NCBI GenBank assembly: GCA_023434665.1
Contig: JAEYSM010000058.1
Coordinates: 124,001-188,000 of the forward strand
From: Bacteroidota bacterium
Lineage (GTDB): Bacteria > Bacteroidota > Bacteroidia > Bacteroidales > Lentimicrobiaceae
Length of the DNA stretch: 64,000 nt
Direction of reading: 5' to 3'
Part shown: positions 1 to 8,447 of the stretch, piece after piece
How the letters are laid out: each line of letters begins with the position of its first letter
How positions within the stretch are numbered: the stretch's first letter is position 1
The notes under the pieces: generated by a model
Told to the model about the DNA's origin: nothing
The model's input: the letters and a program-made list of their open reading frames with translations, nothing else
Database searches by the model: none
Made by a program: the position numbers and the translations under genes

Positions 1-1352
1 CACTGGCCGCAGCAACCCCAGGTATTTATCATTACGCTGTTAAAGCCCTTTACGGAGAAACTGCTTCTGAAAGTTCAGTTTCAAATGATTTACTCCTACA
101 AATGGTCTTTGATCTGACTATTGACCTTGACCCTGATTTTGGTACAGCAGAAAACGCTTACATATCAATCTCAAATGAGGATCATTATTATGAAGCTACT
201 GTACCCGCAGGCCAAGATGGGATTACAATTAACAACATGTGGAGAGGTGATTATCAGGTTTATGTTCAGTTGGATAATTATCAAGCCATTGAAATGCCAA
301 GTATGCTTGTAACTAACAACCAGACTGTTGAGATACCTTTGACACTTGTTAAGGCAAAACCATCTAATTTAAATGCTTCTTATGAATCAGAAGGTATAGA
401 ACTTAACTGGTCATTACACAGTGCATTTACTGATAAAATGGAGACATATGTTGACTTTGAGCGCTCAACCATCAGTAACTACATTTTGAGGGACCTCGAT
501 GGATTCGAAACCTATACATACACTAACTTCACATGGCCTGATGCCGGCATTCCTATGTCGTATATGGTTTTCAATCCTTTTACTACTACACCTGCTGTTG
601 ACCTTCCAACATGGTCAGGAAGAAGAGTTCTAACCGCATTTGCCGGACCTGATGGCGTTAATAACGATTGGTTGATTATTCCTGCAGGCGGTGGACAGTT
701 CGCATTTATGGCAAGTTCATTAACAACCTCGGGTCTTGAGAAATTCAGAGTTCTGTATTCAACGACAGGCAACCAAACTTCTGATTTCACTCAGATTGGA
801 AATATTATTACTTGCCCTGTTGGCTGGACTGAATACACATACGATATTCCTGCTGATGCTAAATATGTCGCAATAAACTACGTGAGTTTCGACACTTACT
901 TCCTTATGATTGATGATATTACATTCGAAAAGGAATATGACCATGCGCTTTCATATAACATTTATGTTGATGGTAACATTGTAGCTTCCGGAATAACCGA
1001 ACAAAATTATACCTTAACTAACCTTTCAATAGGTAATCACCTTGTAGAAGTAGAAGCTGTTTATAATACCGGAGTTTCGCAAAGGGCTCAAATAAACATA
1101 CTTGGAGTAAATACTGAAGACATTGCAATTTCAGAATTCCAAATATATCCTAATCCTTCTCAGGGAACTTTCAATATAAACCTTACTCAAAAAGCTACCG
1201 TTACGATTACTGATTTAGGTGGAAAGCAACTATACTCCAATTCATACGAAGCTGGTAATTCTATAATTGACTTGGATCTCTCGAATGGTACTTATATCAT
1301 TCATATACTAACAACCGATGGAGTAAAGACCGCTAAACTAATTATTCTGTAA
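1..1352 (+). CDS. T9SS-exported adhesin-like protein, 3' part only
   Basis: The reading frame is open from the window edge, so the true start lies upstream; the first ATG inside (102) is not the start. The part seen ends a fibronectin-like strand (YHYAVKALYGE), then has a carboxypeptidase-regulatory-like beta domain, a second fibronectin-like segment, and a jelly-roll region with WSGRRVLTAFAG, NNDWLIIP and FLMIDDITFE that resembles the cleaved-adhesin (gingipain haemagglutinin) domain. The last 75 or so residues (IYPNPSQGTFNINL ... GTYIIHILTTDG) form a type A T9SS sorting domain, which directs export across the outer membrane and is normally removed at the surface. Whether a protease or other enzyme lies upstream cannot be seen. 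Confidence 0.85.
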   Translation, partial: LAAATPGIYHYAVKALYGETASESSVSNDLLLQMVFDLTIDLDPDFGTAENAYISISNEDHYYEATVPAGQDGITINNMWRGDYQVYVQLDNYQAIEMPSMLVTNNQTVEIPLTLVKAKPSNLNASYESEGIELNWSLHSAFTDKMETYVDFERSTISNYILRDLDGFETYTYTNFTWPDAGIPMSYMVFNPFTTTPAVDLPTWSGRRVLTAFAGPDGVNNDWLIIPAGGGQFAFMASSLTTSGLEKFRVLYSTTGNQTSDFTQIGNIITCPVGWTEYTYDIPADAKYVAINYVSFDTYFLMIDDITFEKEYDHALSYNIYVDGNIVASGITEQNYTLTNLSIGNHLVEVEAVYNTGVSQRAQINILGVNTEDIAISEFQIYPNPSQGTFNINLTQKATVTITDLGGKQLYSNSYEAGNSIIDLDLSNGTYIIHILTTDGVKTAKLIIL

Positions 1353-1379
1353 TAATTAATCTTAGTTTAGCATTTGAAG

Positions 1380-1407
1380 GGGAGGTACTTAGGTACTTCC
1401 CTTTTTT
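1380..1407 (+). terminator. Intrinsic terminator after the T9SS gene
   Basis: A 9-bp stem (GGGAGGTAC / GTACTTCCC with one G-T pair) with a 4-base loop is followed directly by six T, then C and more T. It lies 27 bases after the stop codon and separates the adhesin gene from glyA. Confidence 0.75.
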
Positions 1408-1431
1408 CTTTTTAGATGGATGATATATTGT

Positions 1432-1439
1432 TAACTTTG
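1432..1439 (+). promoter_or_regulatory. glyA -7 box (TAACTTTG)
   Basis: Exact match to the Bacteroidota -7 consensus TAnnTTTG, 44 bases before the glyA ATG and just after the preceding terminator. No TTG/TTTG is present at the usual -33 spacing. Confidence 0.5.
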
Positions 1440-1483
1440 CTGACTTGAATCGTTAAATAATTAACCAATATAAATTCTTTGTA

Positions 1484-2764
1484 ATGAAAAAGGATAAACA
1501 GGTATTCGACCTGATCATGCAGGAAAAAGAACGTCAGATGCACGGCATTGAACTCATTGCTTCCGAAAACTTTGTGAGCCAGCAGGTGCTTGATGCAATG
1601 GGATCAGTTTTAACCAATAAGTATGCTGAAGGTTATCCGGGTAAGCGATATTATGGGGGTTGTCAGATTGTCGATCAGACTGAACAACTGGCAATTGACA
1701 GGGCCAAGGCACTCTTCGGAGCTGAATGGGCCAATGTTCAACCACACTCAGGAGCACAGGCTAACATGGCTGTTCTTATGACCGTCCTGAAACCAGGCGA
1801 TACATTTATGGGACTTAACCTCGCTCATGGAGGACATCTATCTCATGGCTCTCCCGTCAATTCTTCAGGTATTCTTTATAACGTAGTAGCTTATGGTGTG
1901 GAGGAAGAAACCGGAACCATCAACTATGATAAAATGGAGGCTGTTGCACTTGAATCCAAACCTAAACTCATTATTGCCGGTGCCAGCGCATATTCACGCG
2001 ATTGGGATTTCAAACGTATGAGAGCGATTGCTGATAAGATCGGTGCAATATTAATGGCTGACATTGCTCATCCTGCAGGTTTAATTGCTCGTGGCATATT
2101 AAACGATCCTGTTCCTCATTGTCACATTATTACAACCACAACTCATAAAACCCTTCGAGGTCCTCGTGGTGGTATGATACTTATGGGCAAAGATTTTGAG
2201 AACCCATGGGGATTAAAAACTCCAAAAGGTGAAACAAAAATGATGTCGGCCTTGCTTGATTCAGCGGTATTCCCAGGCGTTCAGGGTGGTCCGCTGGAAC
2301 ATGTCATTGCTGCTAAAGCTGTTGCTTTTGGCGAAGCCCTTTCTGACGAGTTCATGGAATACATAATCCAGGTTAAAAAGAATGCACAAGTTATGTCTCA
2401 GGCTTTTGTTAGAAAAGGTTATCATGTTATTTCCGGAGGCACCGACAATCACCTTATGTTAATTGACCTGCGCTCTAAATTCCCTGACCTCACAGGTAAA
2501 GTAGCTGAAAATACGCTCGTAAAGGCTGATATTACCATTAATAAGAATATGGTTCCTTTCGACAGCAGATCACCATTCACTACTTCCGGTATCCGTGTCG
2601 GAACCCCTGCAGTTACAACCCGCGGTCTAAAAGAAACCCACATGGAATATATTGTGGATATGATTGATGAAGTTCTAAGTAATGTTGATAACGAAGAGGT
2701 AATTGCTTCTGTTAAGGCTAAAGTTAACGATATGATGCATGGTTTTCCATTGTTCGCATGGTAA
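1484..2764 (+). CDS. glyA: Serine hydroxymethyltransferase
   Basis: This PLP enzyme interconverts serine plus tetrahydrofolate with glycine plus 5,10-methylene-tetrahydrofolate and is the main one-carbon source in the cytoplasm. At 426 residues it has the usual family length. Family signatures are present: ELIASENF near the N-terminus, the NKYAEGYPGKRYYGG substrate-binding loop, and TTTTHKTLRGPRGG with the PLP-binding lysine at about residue 222. It appears to be a single-gene transcript with its own -7 box upstream and a hairpin downstream. Confidence 0.98.
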   Translation: MKKDKQVFDLIMQEKERQMHGIELIASENFVSQQVLDAMGSVLTNKYAEGYPGKRYYGGCQIVDQTEQLAIDRAKALFGAEWANVQPHSGAQANMAVLMTVLKPGDTFMGLNLAHGGHLSHGSPVNSSGILYNVVAYGVEEETGTINYDKMEAVALESKPKLIIAGASAYSRDWDFKRMRAIADKIGAILMADIAHPAGLIARGILNDPVPHCHIITTTTHKTLRGPRGGMILMGKDFENPWGLKTPKGETKMMSALLDSAVFPGVQGGPLEHVIAAKAVAFGEALSDEFMEYIIQVKKNAQVMSQAFVRKGYHVISGGTDNHLMLIDLRSKFPDLTGKVAENTLVKADITINKNMVPFDSRSPFTTSGIRVGTPAVTTRGLKETHMEYIVDMIDEVLSNVDNEEVIASVKAKVNDMMHGFPLFAW

Positions 2765-2827
2765 AATCTTTTAATTCACTTTAGCTTTCGAAATATATAT
2801 CGTGTAATTAATGATATCAATAACTAC

Positions 2828-2860
2828 AATAGCGGCAGAATTTTTCTGCCGCTATTGGCT
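2828..2860. terminator. Hairpin between glyA and the antiporter gene
   Basis: A perfect 13-bp stem (AATAGCGGCAGAA / TTCTGCCGCTATT, 2828-2840 and 2844-2856) with a TTT loop lies between two convergent genes. Only a short T stretch (GGCTTTT) follows on the plus strand, so termination of glyA is likely. A role for the opposite strand is possible but no T-run follows there. Confidence 0.65.
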
Positions 2861-2874
2861 TTTAGGAATAATCA

Positions 2875-4968
2875 CTACTCATACTGACTGAATATCACAA
2901 TTGAAACCGGTCCGGAAGTCCAGGGAGCCCCAGCTTGTCGTTGTGTTCGATAGCATTCAAGTCCAGATACTATCAAATCATATTGGGTGTAGTCTTTTTC
3001 CTGAATTATATTCCTATCAATCAAAACCTTATCAACTTCAATATCCGGGCCAAACCGGGCAGATACTTTTTGAAGATACTCACTTGATTCCATATCCATG
3101 CAATAAATGAGTACTTTATTTATCTTCTTAAAACCATTATCAATTACCAGAGCAACATCACTTTTTACATTTTCAAAGAAATACCTGGCTTTCCCACCAG
3201 TTTTATCGCGACTAAGCAATGGTTTAGAACTACCAACAACCAGCAAGTTATATTTTCCCTTATTTGCAGTCCTCGTAATTTCCTGGGATACTGTCTCCGT
3301 TGTTCTGTATTCTGTCCTGACTTTCAGATCTTTATTCCTGGCTAATTCTTTTATTCGCCTGAATGCCTGCTCCTCAAATTCTTCAGCACTTTCAGCCGAG
3401 ATGTTTGTGCTTGGAGTAAGATGGAGTGCAGTTATTTCGAGCTTATTCTGTTCCCCTCTAAAAAGATCTGATATCAGAGTAAGCAATCTTATTCCACTTT
3501 CAGGTGGACCAAATGAAATCAGCACCTTGAAATGACCAGTAATCTTTGTAAGCGATTCTTTAGAACGATATATGAAGTTGACAAATGACATTGCCGGTCC
3601 GGTCATAAATGTTGTTATAAGAGCCATCAAGACCAGCATAGTGAATATTTCAGGAGACAGGATTCCAATATCATATCCGATATTAAGAGCAACCAGTTCA
3701 ATTAAACCTCTGGTATTCATCAACGCACCGATTGTAAGACTATTTTTCCACGATTGACCTGTCATCCTTGAAGCTAAAGCACTACCTGCAAATTTTCCGA
3801 TAACTGCTATGGCAACAACTATTACCGCAGTTCCCAATAGTGAACTGTCATTTAATAATCCAATTTCGGTTCTTAGTCCGGTGTAAACAAAGAAGAGTGG
3901 CAAAAGCAGAACCAAGCTCACATCTTCCATTTTTTCAGACATTATGCTCTTAAACTTAACATTCTGTGGCATTATAACTCCTGCCATGAAAGCTCCGAAC
4001 AATGCATGAATGCCAATTACTTCTGTAATATAAGCAGAGAGGAGCATAGTCCCGAAAACAGCTGCCACTATAGTCTTACTTACTGTTTCTTTCACTGAAA
4101 AACGATTGGCAATTTTGTCAAGCAATGGTCTTACTACCATCAGCATCAGAACAATAAAGATCAGCGACAGGCCAATGGTAACTAATGCATTCCCAACTGC
4201 GGTTGCATTAGCAATAGCTACTACAATTGCCAATATTCCCCAGGCAGTTATATCATTGATTGCCGCACTAGTTATGGTAATCATCCCTAGTTGGGTTTTC
4301 GTGATTCCCCTCTCTTGGGCAATACGTGCTAAAACAGGAAACGCAGTAATACTTAAAGCAATGCCCATAAATAAGGAGAAACTTAAAAAGTCAGCACCTA
4401 ATGGAGCAAATCGCTCATAAAGAAATAAAGCAAGTCCAACTCCCATAATAAATGGGACTACTATACTTGCATTACTAATAAAAAATGCATCTTTAGCCCT
4501 TTGTCTCACAACCCCTATATCGAGTTCCATACCTATGATGAACATAAACAGGATAAGACCTATCTGACTTAAAATCTCCAGATTTTTTAAAGAATCCAGT
4601 GGAAAAATCCATGTAAATACTTCAGGGAAAAACATGCCTAATAAAGAGGGGCCAAGCATAATCCCTGCAATGATTTCACCTATGACTGTAGGTTGGCTGA
4701 TCAACGACATCAACCATGCCATTATCCTCGATATAATAATAATTATTATAATCTGGAGTATTAAAATTGAAAGCGCATGCCTGAAACTAACTGCGCTAGT
4801 AAGGTCAATAAAGCTGGTACCGTTAGAGAGTAATGATTTAGATGTTAAACCCCTGGCTAATTCCAATTGTTTGCCGGTCTGGAATAGAGAATACAATAGA
4901 AATCCAATGACTCCTATTATAATAATATTTCCAATCCAGGCTGCTTTTTTGTTTTTGAATAACGCCAT
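2875..4968 (-). CDS. CPA2/CHX-like cation:proton antiporter with UspA-like tail
   Basis: This is a 697-residue inner-membrane protein. After one N-terminal membrane helix comes a CPA2 transporter core of about 12 helices (to about residue 465), with family signatures GEIIAGIMLGPS, SITAFPVLARI and AAINDITAW. The ion-binding pair reads Asn-Asp (about residues 239-240) rather than Asp-Asp. The last 220 or so residues are soluble, with two alpha/beta segments containing KYNLLVVGSSK that resemble universal stress protein domains, as in CHX-type K+/H+ exchangers. Residues 73-79 are seven consecutive isoleucines inside a helix. The gene starts 4 bases after xseB and is probably the last gene of that operon. 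The ion (K+ or Na+) is inferred only. Confidence 0.88.
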   Translation of the reverse strand: MALFKNKKAAWIGNIIIIGVIGFLLYSLFQTGKQLELARGLTSKSLLSNGTSFIDLTSAVSFRHALSILILQIIIIIIISRIMAWLMSLISQPTVIGEIIAGIMLGPSLLGMFFPEVFTWIFPLDSLKNLEILSQIGLILFMFIIGMELDIGVVRQRAKDAFFISNASIVVPFIMGVGLALFLYERFAPLGADFLSFSLFMGIALSITAFPVLARIAQERGITKTQLGMITITSAAINDITAWGILAIVVAIANATAVGNALVTIGLSLIFIVLMLMVVRPLLDKIANRFSVKETVSKTIVAAVFGTMLLSAYITEVIGIHALFGAFMAGVIMPQNVKFKSIMSEKMEDVSLVLLLPLFFVYTGLRTEIGLLNDSSLLGTAVIVVAIAVIGKFAGSALASRMTGQSWKNSLTIGALMNTRGLIELVALNIGYDIGILSPEIFTMLVLMALITTFMTGPAMSFVNFIYRSKESLTKITGHFKVLISFGPPESGIRLLTLISDLFRGEQNKLEITALHLTPSTNISAESAEEFEEQAFRRIKELARNKDLKVRTEYRTTETVSQEITRTANKGKYNLLVVGSSKPLLSRDKTGGKARYFFENVKSDVALVIDNGFKKINKVLIYCMDMESSEYLQKVSARFGPDIEVDKVLIDRNIIQEKDYTQYDLIVSGLECYRTQRQAGAPWTSGPVSIVIFSQYE

Positions 4969-4972
4969 AGTT

Positions 4973-5197
4973 TTAACTCAGGTCACCACTCTCCTTTTCA
5001 AAGATCTTTAAGACATTATTTACTTCAGTCTCTGTTGTGTATAACTTATTTTTGCAATACTGAAGTAAGAAAGCTGCACGTTTTACTCTTTCGGCCAGTT
5101 CATCAACCCCTATTGTCATATCATCCATCTCGTCAATAATACCTTCCAGTTCGGCAATTGCAGCTTTATAGGTTAACTTCTCGTCATTATTTTCCAT
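4973..5197 (-). CDS. xseB: Exodeoxyribonuclease VII small subunit
   Basis: This 74-residue protein contains the XseB pattern LTYKAAIAELEGIIDEM...ELAERVKRAAFLLQYCKNKL, a two-helix hairpin. Several XseB copies bind one XseA to form exonuclease VII, which degrades single-stranded DNA from both ends in repair. It lies 33 bases downstream of xseA on the same strand, which supports the assignment. Confidence 0.95.
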   Translation of the reverse strand: MENNDEKLTYKAAIAELEGIIDEMDDMTIGVDELAERVKRAAFLLQYCKNKLYTTETEVNNVLKIFEKESGDLS

Positions 5198-5230
5198 AAG
5201 ATCAGATTTAATTCGTTTTTACCGCAATTA

Positions 5231-6646
5231 TTAGTTTTTCTGTGTTTCTTTATCCGTTATCTGATTGATAGTTCCTTTAACTATATGCTGATAGGTTTCA
5301 ACTTCAAGTTCATCTCCCGGAAGAGCTTTATTGGATTCATTCAACAACTTACCATTTACTTTAAGAATTGAGTACCCTCTTTTCAGAATGTTTACCGGAT
5401 CCATGAAGTGTATATATTGTTCGTAATCATTTAATTTATTATTATGCAAAAATAAGTATTGATGTCTGGAATTTAATAAACGGCTGTCTATAGTATTTAA
5501 GTTATTAATCTCTGATATAATGGTTTTAAATGACATAAAGGATATCGACTGCTTAAATTGATCGAGCTTTGTATCATTTTTTATTACTTGTTGCTTTATC
5601 TGAGGTTTAAATTTACCGCCTATCGTAACAACACTAGTTTTAAAACCTTTGATTAACCATTCAGCAAGATTTGAAAGATCAACTTTAAAATTTACCACTT
5701 TTCTGTATTCTTCAGTCAGCAAATCATGAGAATACTCTTTCACTGATTGGGATAAAACTGATATTTTCTGCTCTGCTTCATAATATCCTGAGAGAATATG
5801 ATGTGCAACATCGGTCGGTGTAATTTTATTAACACTTGCTACCATTTCAGTTACAGTTTCGTTGGTTGAATGGCCGATCCCTGTTATCACTGGTAAGGGA
5901 AACAACGCTACTTCGCGAGCAAGATGGATATTATCATAGCATGACAAACCCACATCATCGCCACCACCTCTAACAATAACAACACCATCAAAAAGATGAC
6001 TTTCTCCCTTCACTTCCTTAAGCCGCCTGGTCATTGATTCAACAGCCCCTTTTCCCTGAAGAATAGCCGGGAATAAAGAGGTATTTACTGCATACCCTTG
6101 AGGGTTGTTCTGCAGAGTAACAATCAAATCGTTATATCCTTTACTTGACGCTACTGAAATTACCGCTATTCGCTTAAAAAAGAGTGGCAATTCAAGCTCC
6201 TTATTTTTGCCAAACGCACCTTCACTCTTTAATAATTCAATTGTCTTCATCTTCTCTCTGGCCATTTCACCCAGAGTGTATAAAGGCTCAATGTCAAAGA
6301 TTTGTAATGATAATCCATATTGTGAAGAAAACTTAATGTATGCCAGAAACATTATCTCGAGACCTTCACGGAATACTTCACCGGTAACCTGTTCGAATTT
6401 TTGTGTGATATAAAAAAGATCTTCCTTCCATATTGTGGCTTTCAACTGTGCTTTTACTTTTCCTTCCGATTTTTCAACCATCAGTGGAAAGCAGTGACCA
6501 CTTACCGGATAGATATTTAATGCTGATATTTCAGCCTTTATCCAGAAAGGCGATGCATAGAATTTATCAAACATACGGGTAATGCTCTCTGTAATCTCAG
6601 AAAGTGAATAAATCCGTTTTGGCTTGGTATCGGTTTCTATGCCCAT
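5231..6646 (-). CDS. xseA: Exodeoxyribonuclease VII large subunit
   Basis: This is the catalytic subunit of exonuclease VII. The N-terminal OB-fold (ISALNIYPVSGHCFPLMVE) is followed by the nuclease domain with VVIVRGGGDD and ITGIGHSTNETVTEMVA, then a coiled-coil region and a C-terminal segment with LKRGYSILK. I start at the ATG at 6646 (471 residues). A longer frame could begin at TTG 6673, but a TAACTTTG promoter box overlaps those codons, so transcription probably begins inside the extension. The operon continues into xseB and the antiporter gene. Confidence 0.95.
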   Translation of the reverse strand: MGIETDTKPKRIYSLSEITESITRMFDKFYASPFWIKAEISALNIYPVSGHCFPLMVEKSEGKVKAQLKATIWKEDLFYITQKFEQVTGEVFREGLEIMFLAYIKFSSQYGLSLQIFDIEPLYTLGEMAREKMKTIELLKSEGAFGKNKELELPLFFKRIAVISVASSKGYNDLIVTLQNNPQGYAVNTSLFPAILQGKGAVESMTRRLKEVKGESHLFDGVVIVRGGGDDVGLSCYDNIHLAREVALFPLPVITGIGHSTNETVTEMVASVNKITPTDVAHHILSGYYEAEQKISVLSQSVKEYSHDLLTEEYRKVVNFKVDLSNLAEWLIKGFKTSVVTIGGKFKPQIKQQVIKNDTKLDQFKQSISFMSFKTIISEINNLNTIDSRLLNSRHQYLFLHNNKLNDYEQYIHFMDPVNILKRGYSILKVNGKLLNESNKALPGDELEVETYQHIVKGTINQITDKETQKN

Positions 6647-6660
6647 CGGTTTTCTAACGT

Positions 6661-6668
6661 CAAAGTTA
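6661..6668 (-). promoter_or_regulatory. xseA -7 box (TAACTTTG)
   Basis: Exact TAnnTTTG match on the minus strand. It implies transcription start near 6655 and so decides the ATG at 6646 as start over the upstream TTG. Confidence 0.5.
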
Positions 6669-6772
6669 ATCAATAACTATATATTTTTGATTCTTTAGTC
6701 ACTCCAACAACAAGACGCTATTATATATTGTTGATTTGAACATTATGGTTTACTAAAATTATATTATTAATT

Positions 6773-7252
6773 ATGAAAACACTGTACCTGATGCGTCATG
6801 CCAAAGCATCAAAAGAAATGGATAAATACAGCGATATTGAAAGGCCTTTGACAAATCAGGGAGTCGAGGATGTTAAAAGAATTGGCAAGCTATTAAATCA
6901 GCAAAATCTTCAAATCAGAAATATCGTTAGTAGCCCTGCTCTGAGGACTAAAGAGTCATCCTATGTTCTGGCTAAAGAACTTGGACTAACAGAGAATCAT
7001 ATCCATATTAATGAGGAACTTTATGAGGCAGATTTAACTTCAATGGAGGAAAGTGTTTACACTTTGCCTGATGAATGGGACCATGCTTTGCTTGTAGGAC
7101 ACAACCCCTCTATAAGTCAGTTTGCAGCCAGTCTCGTAACTATTCAGGAATCTATGCCAACCTGCGGTTTTATTGCAATTGGTTTAAATATTGATAAATG
7201 GACTGACTTAAAAACTGTAACTCCTGTTCTGAAATTGAACCTTACACCTTGA
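6773..7252 (+). CDS. sixA: SixA-like phosphohistidine phosphatase
   Basis: This 159-residue member of the histidine phosphatase superfamily has the catalytic MRHAKAS motif (His9), the IVSSPALRTKESS arginine segment and the second histidine in LLVGHNPSISQF. SixA proteins remove phosphate from histidine in phosphotransfer proteins; the target here is unknown. It stands alone, divergent from xseA, and its stop is 4 bases from the stop of convergent gapA. Confidence 0.85.
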   Translation: MKTLYLMRHAKASKEMDKYSDIERPLTNQGVEDVKRIGKLLNQQNLQIRNIVSSPALRTKESSYVLAKELGLTENHIHINEELYEADLTSMEESVYTLPDEWDHALLVGHNPSISQFAASLVTIQESMPTCGFIAIGLNIDKWTDLKTVTPVLKLNLTP

Positions 7253-7256
7253 TAAA

Positions 7257-8267
7257 TCAGCCGATCCTCTGAACCAAATCTGCCAATCGGTGAGCATAAC
7301 CTGATTCGTTATCATACCAGGCTACGATTTTAACCAGATTCTTATAATCACCTAATACCGAAGTTAATCCAGCATCAAAAATGGCAGAATGCGGATTCCC
7401 TATAATATCAATAGATACAATAGGATCGCTGGTGTATTGTAAAATTCCCATAAGATACCCCTGTGCTGCTTCTTTAAAAGCATTGTTTATCTCCTCAATA
7501 CTTGTTGATTTCTTTACAGTACAGGTTAAATCGGTAAGAGAGCCATTTGGAACAGGGACTCTAATCCCGGCTCCCCCCAGATTATTGGTTAAATGCGGAA
7601 AAATCCTTGTTGCTGCTTTTGCTGCTCCTGTAGTGGTTGGAATAATACTGTATGCAGCAGCTCTGGCACGTCTTAAATCAGTATGTGGAGCATCAATCAG
7701 GTTCTGATCTCTTGTATATGAGTGTACTGTTGTAATAAAACCTTCAGCAATGCCCCAGTTTTCGTCCAGTACTTTTATCATTGGTGCTACACAATTGGTT
7801 GTGCATGACGAATTTGAAATTATGAGGTCATTATCATCAATCAGATGATCGTTTATCCCAAGAACTATATACTTAACATCATGTTGTTCATCCCTGGCCG
7901 GAGCCGAAATTATGACTTTACGCGCACCAGCATTAATATGTTTTTGGGCAGAAGGCCTGTCAACAAACTTCCCGGTGGATTCGATAACCACATCTATTCC
8001 CATTTCACCCCAGTTAATATCACCGGGTTGAGGTTTGCAAAGTACTTTTATTGGATTCCCATTAACGACCAGCATATCATTCTCAACGTGCACTTCACCC
8101 ATAAAGTTCCCATGCACAGAGTCATACTTTAGCAAATGACAGAGAGTTCCGGGATCGGTCACATCATTAACCGCAACAACTTCTATGTTCTCTTTTTTTA
8201 ATAACGCCCTGAAAGTGATCCGGCCAATCCGGCCAAATCCATTGATAGCCACTTTTATAGTATTCAT
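7257..8267 (-). CDS. gapA: Glyceraldehyde-3-phosphate dehydrogenase (type I)
   Basis: This glycolytic enzyme oxidises glyceraldehyde 3-phosphate to 1,3-bisphosphoglycerate with NAD. The Rossmann start IKVAINGFGRIGR, the active-site SNSSCTTNCVAP cysteine (about residue 150) and the C-terminal WYDNESGYAHR are all present. I start at the ATG at 8267 (336 residues). An upstream in-frame ATG at 8291 would add MLPKEAIT, but it abuts a TACTTTTG promoter box and the family begins at MNTIKVAING. Confidence 0.97.
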   Translation of the reverse strand: MNTIKVAINGFGRIGRITFRALLKKENIEVVAVNDVTDPGTLCHLLKYDSVHGNFMGEVHVENDMLVVNGNPIKVLCKPQPGDINWGEMGIDVVIESTGKFVDRPSAQKHINAGARKVIISAPARDEQHDVKYIVLGINDHLIDDNDLIISNSSCTTNCVAPMIKVLDENWGIAEGFITTVHSYTRDQNLIDAPHTDLRRARAAAYSIIPTTTGAAKAATRIFPHLTNNLGGAGIRVPVPNGSLTDLTCTVKKSTSIEEINNAFKEAAQGYLMGILQYTSDPIVSIDIIGNPHSAIFDAGLTSVLGDYKNLVKIVAWYDNESGYAHRLADLVQRIG

Positions 8268-8290
8268 AGTAATTGCCTCTTTTGGCAGCA

Positions 8291-8298
8291 CAAAAGTA
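8291..8298 (-). promoter_or_regulatory. gapA -7 box (TACTTTTG)
   Basis: TAnnTTTG match on the minus strand, 23 bases before the gapA ATG at 8267. It supports the shorter start. No clear -33 element is seen. Confidence 0.5.
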
Positions 8299-8447
8299 GA
8301 AATATTAAACGGATAAAGAAACTATTGAAGTTATCTGTTTAAATGAGTTGAATGCCCCATCTATATGTCAATACTTTGTATAAAATGGTTATTTTAGCAA
8401 AAATAAAACCGGCATTAAAACAAGATCAATCGTAAAAACTAATATAC

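Noticed and set aside
8268..8291. Eight-residue extension of gapA
   Set aside because: It begins at the promoter box, and GAPDH proteins begin at the inner ATG.
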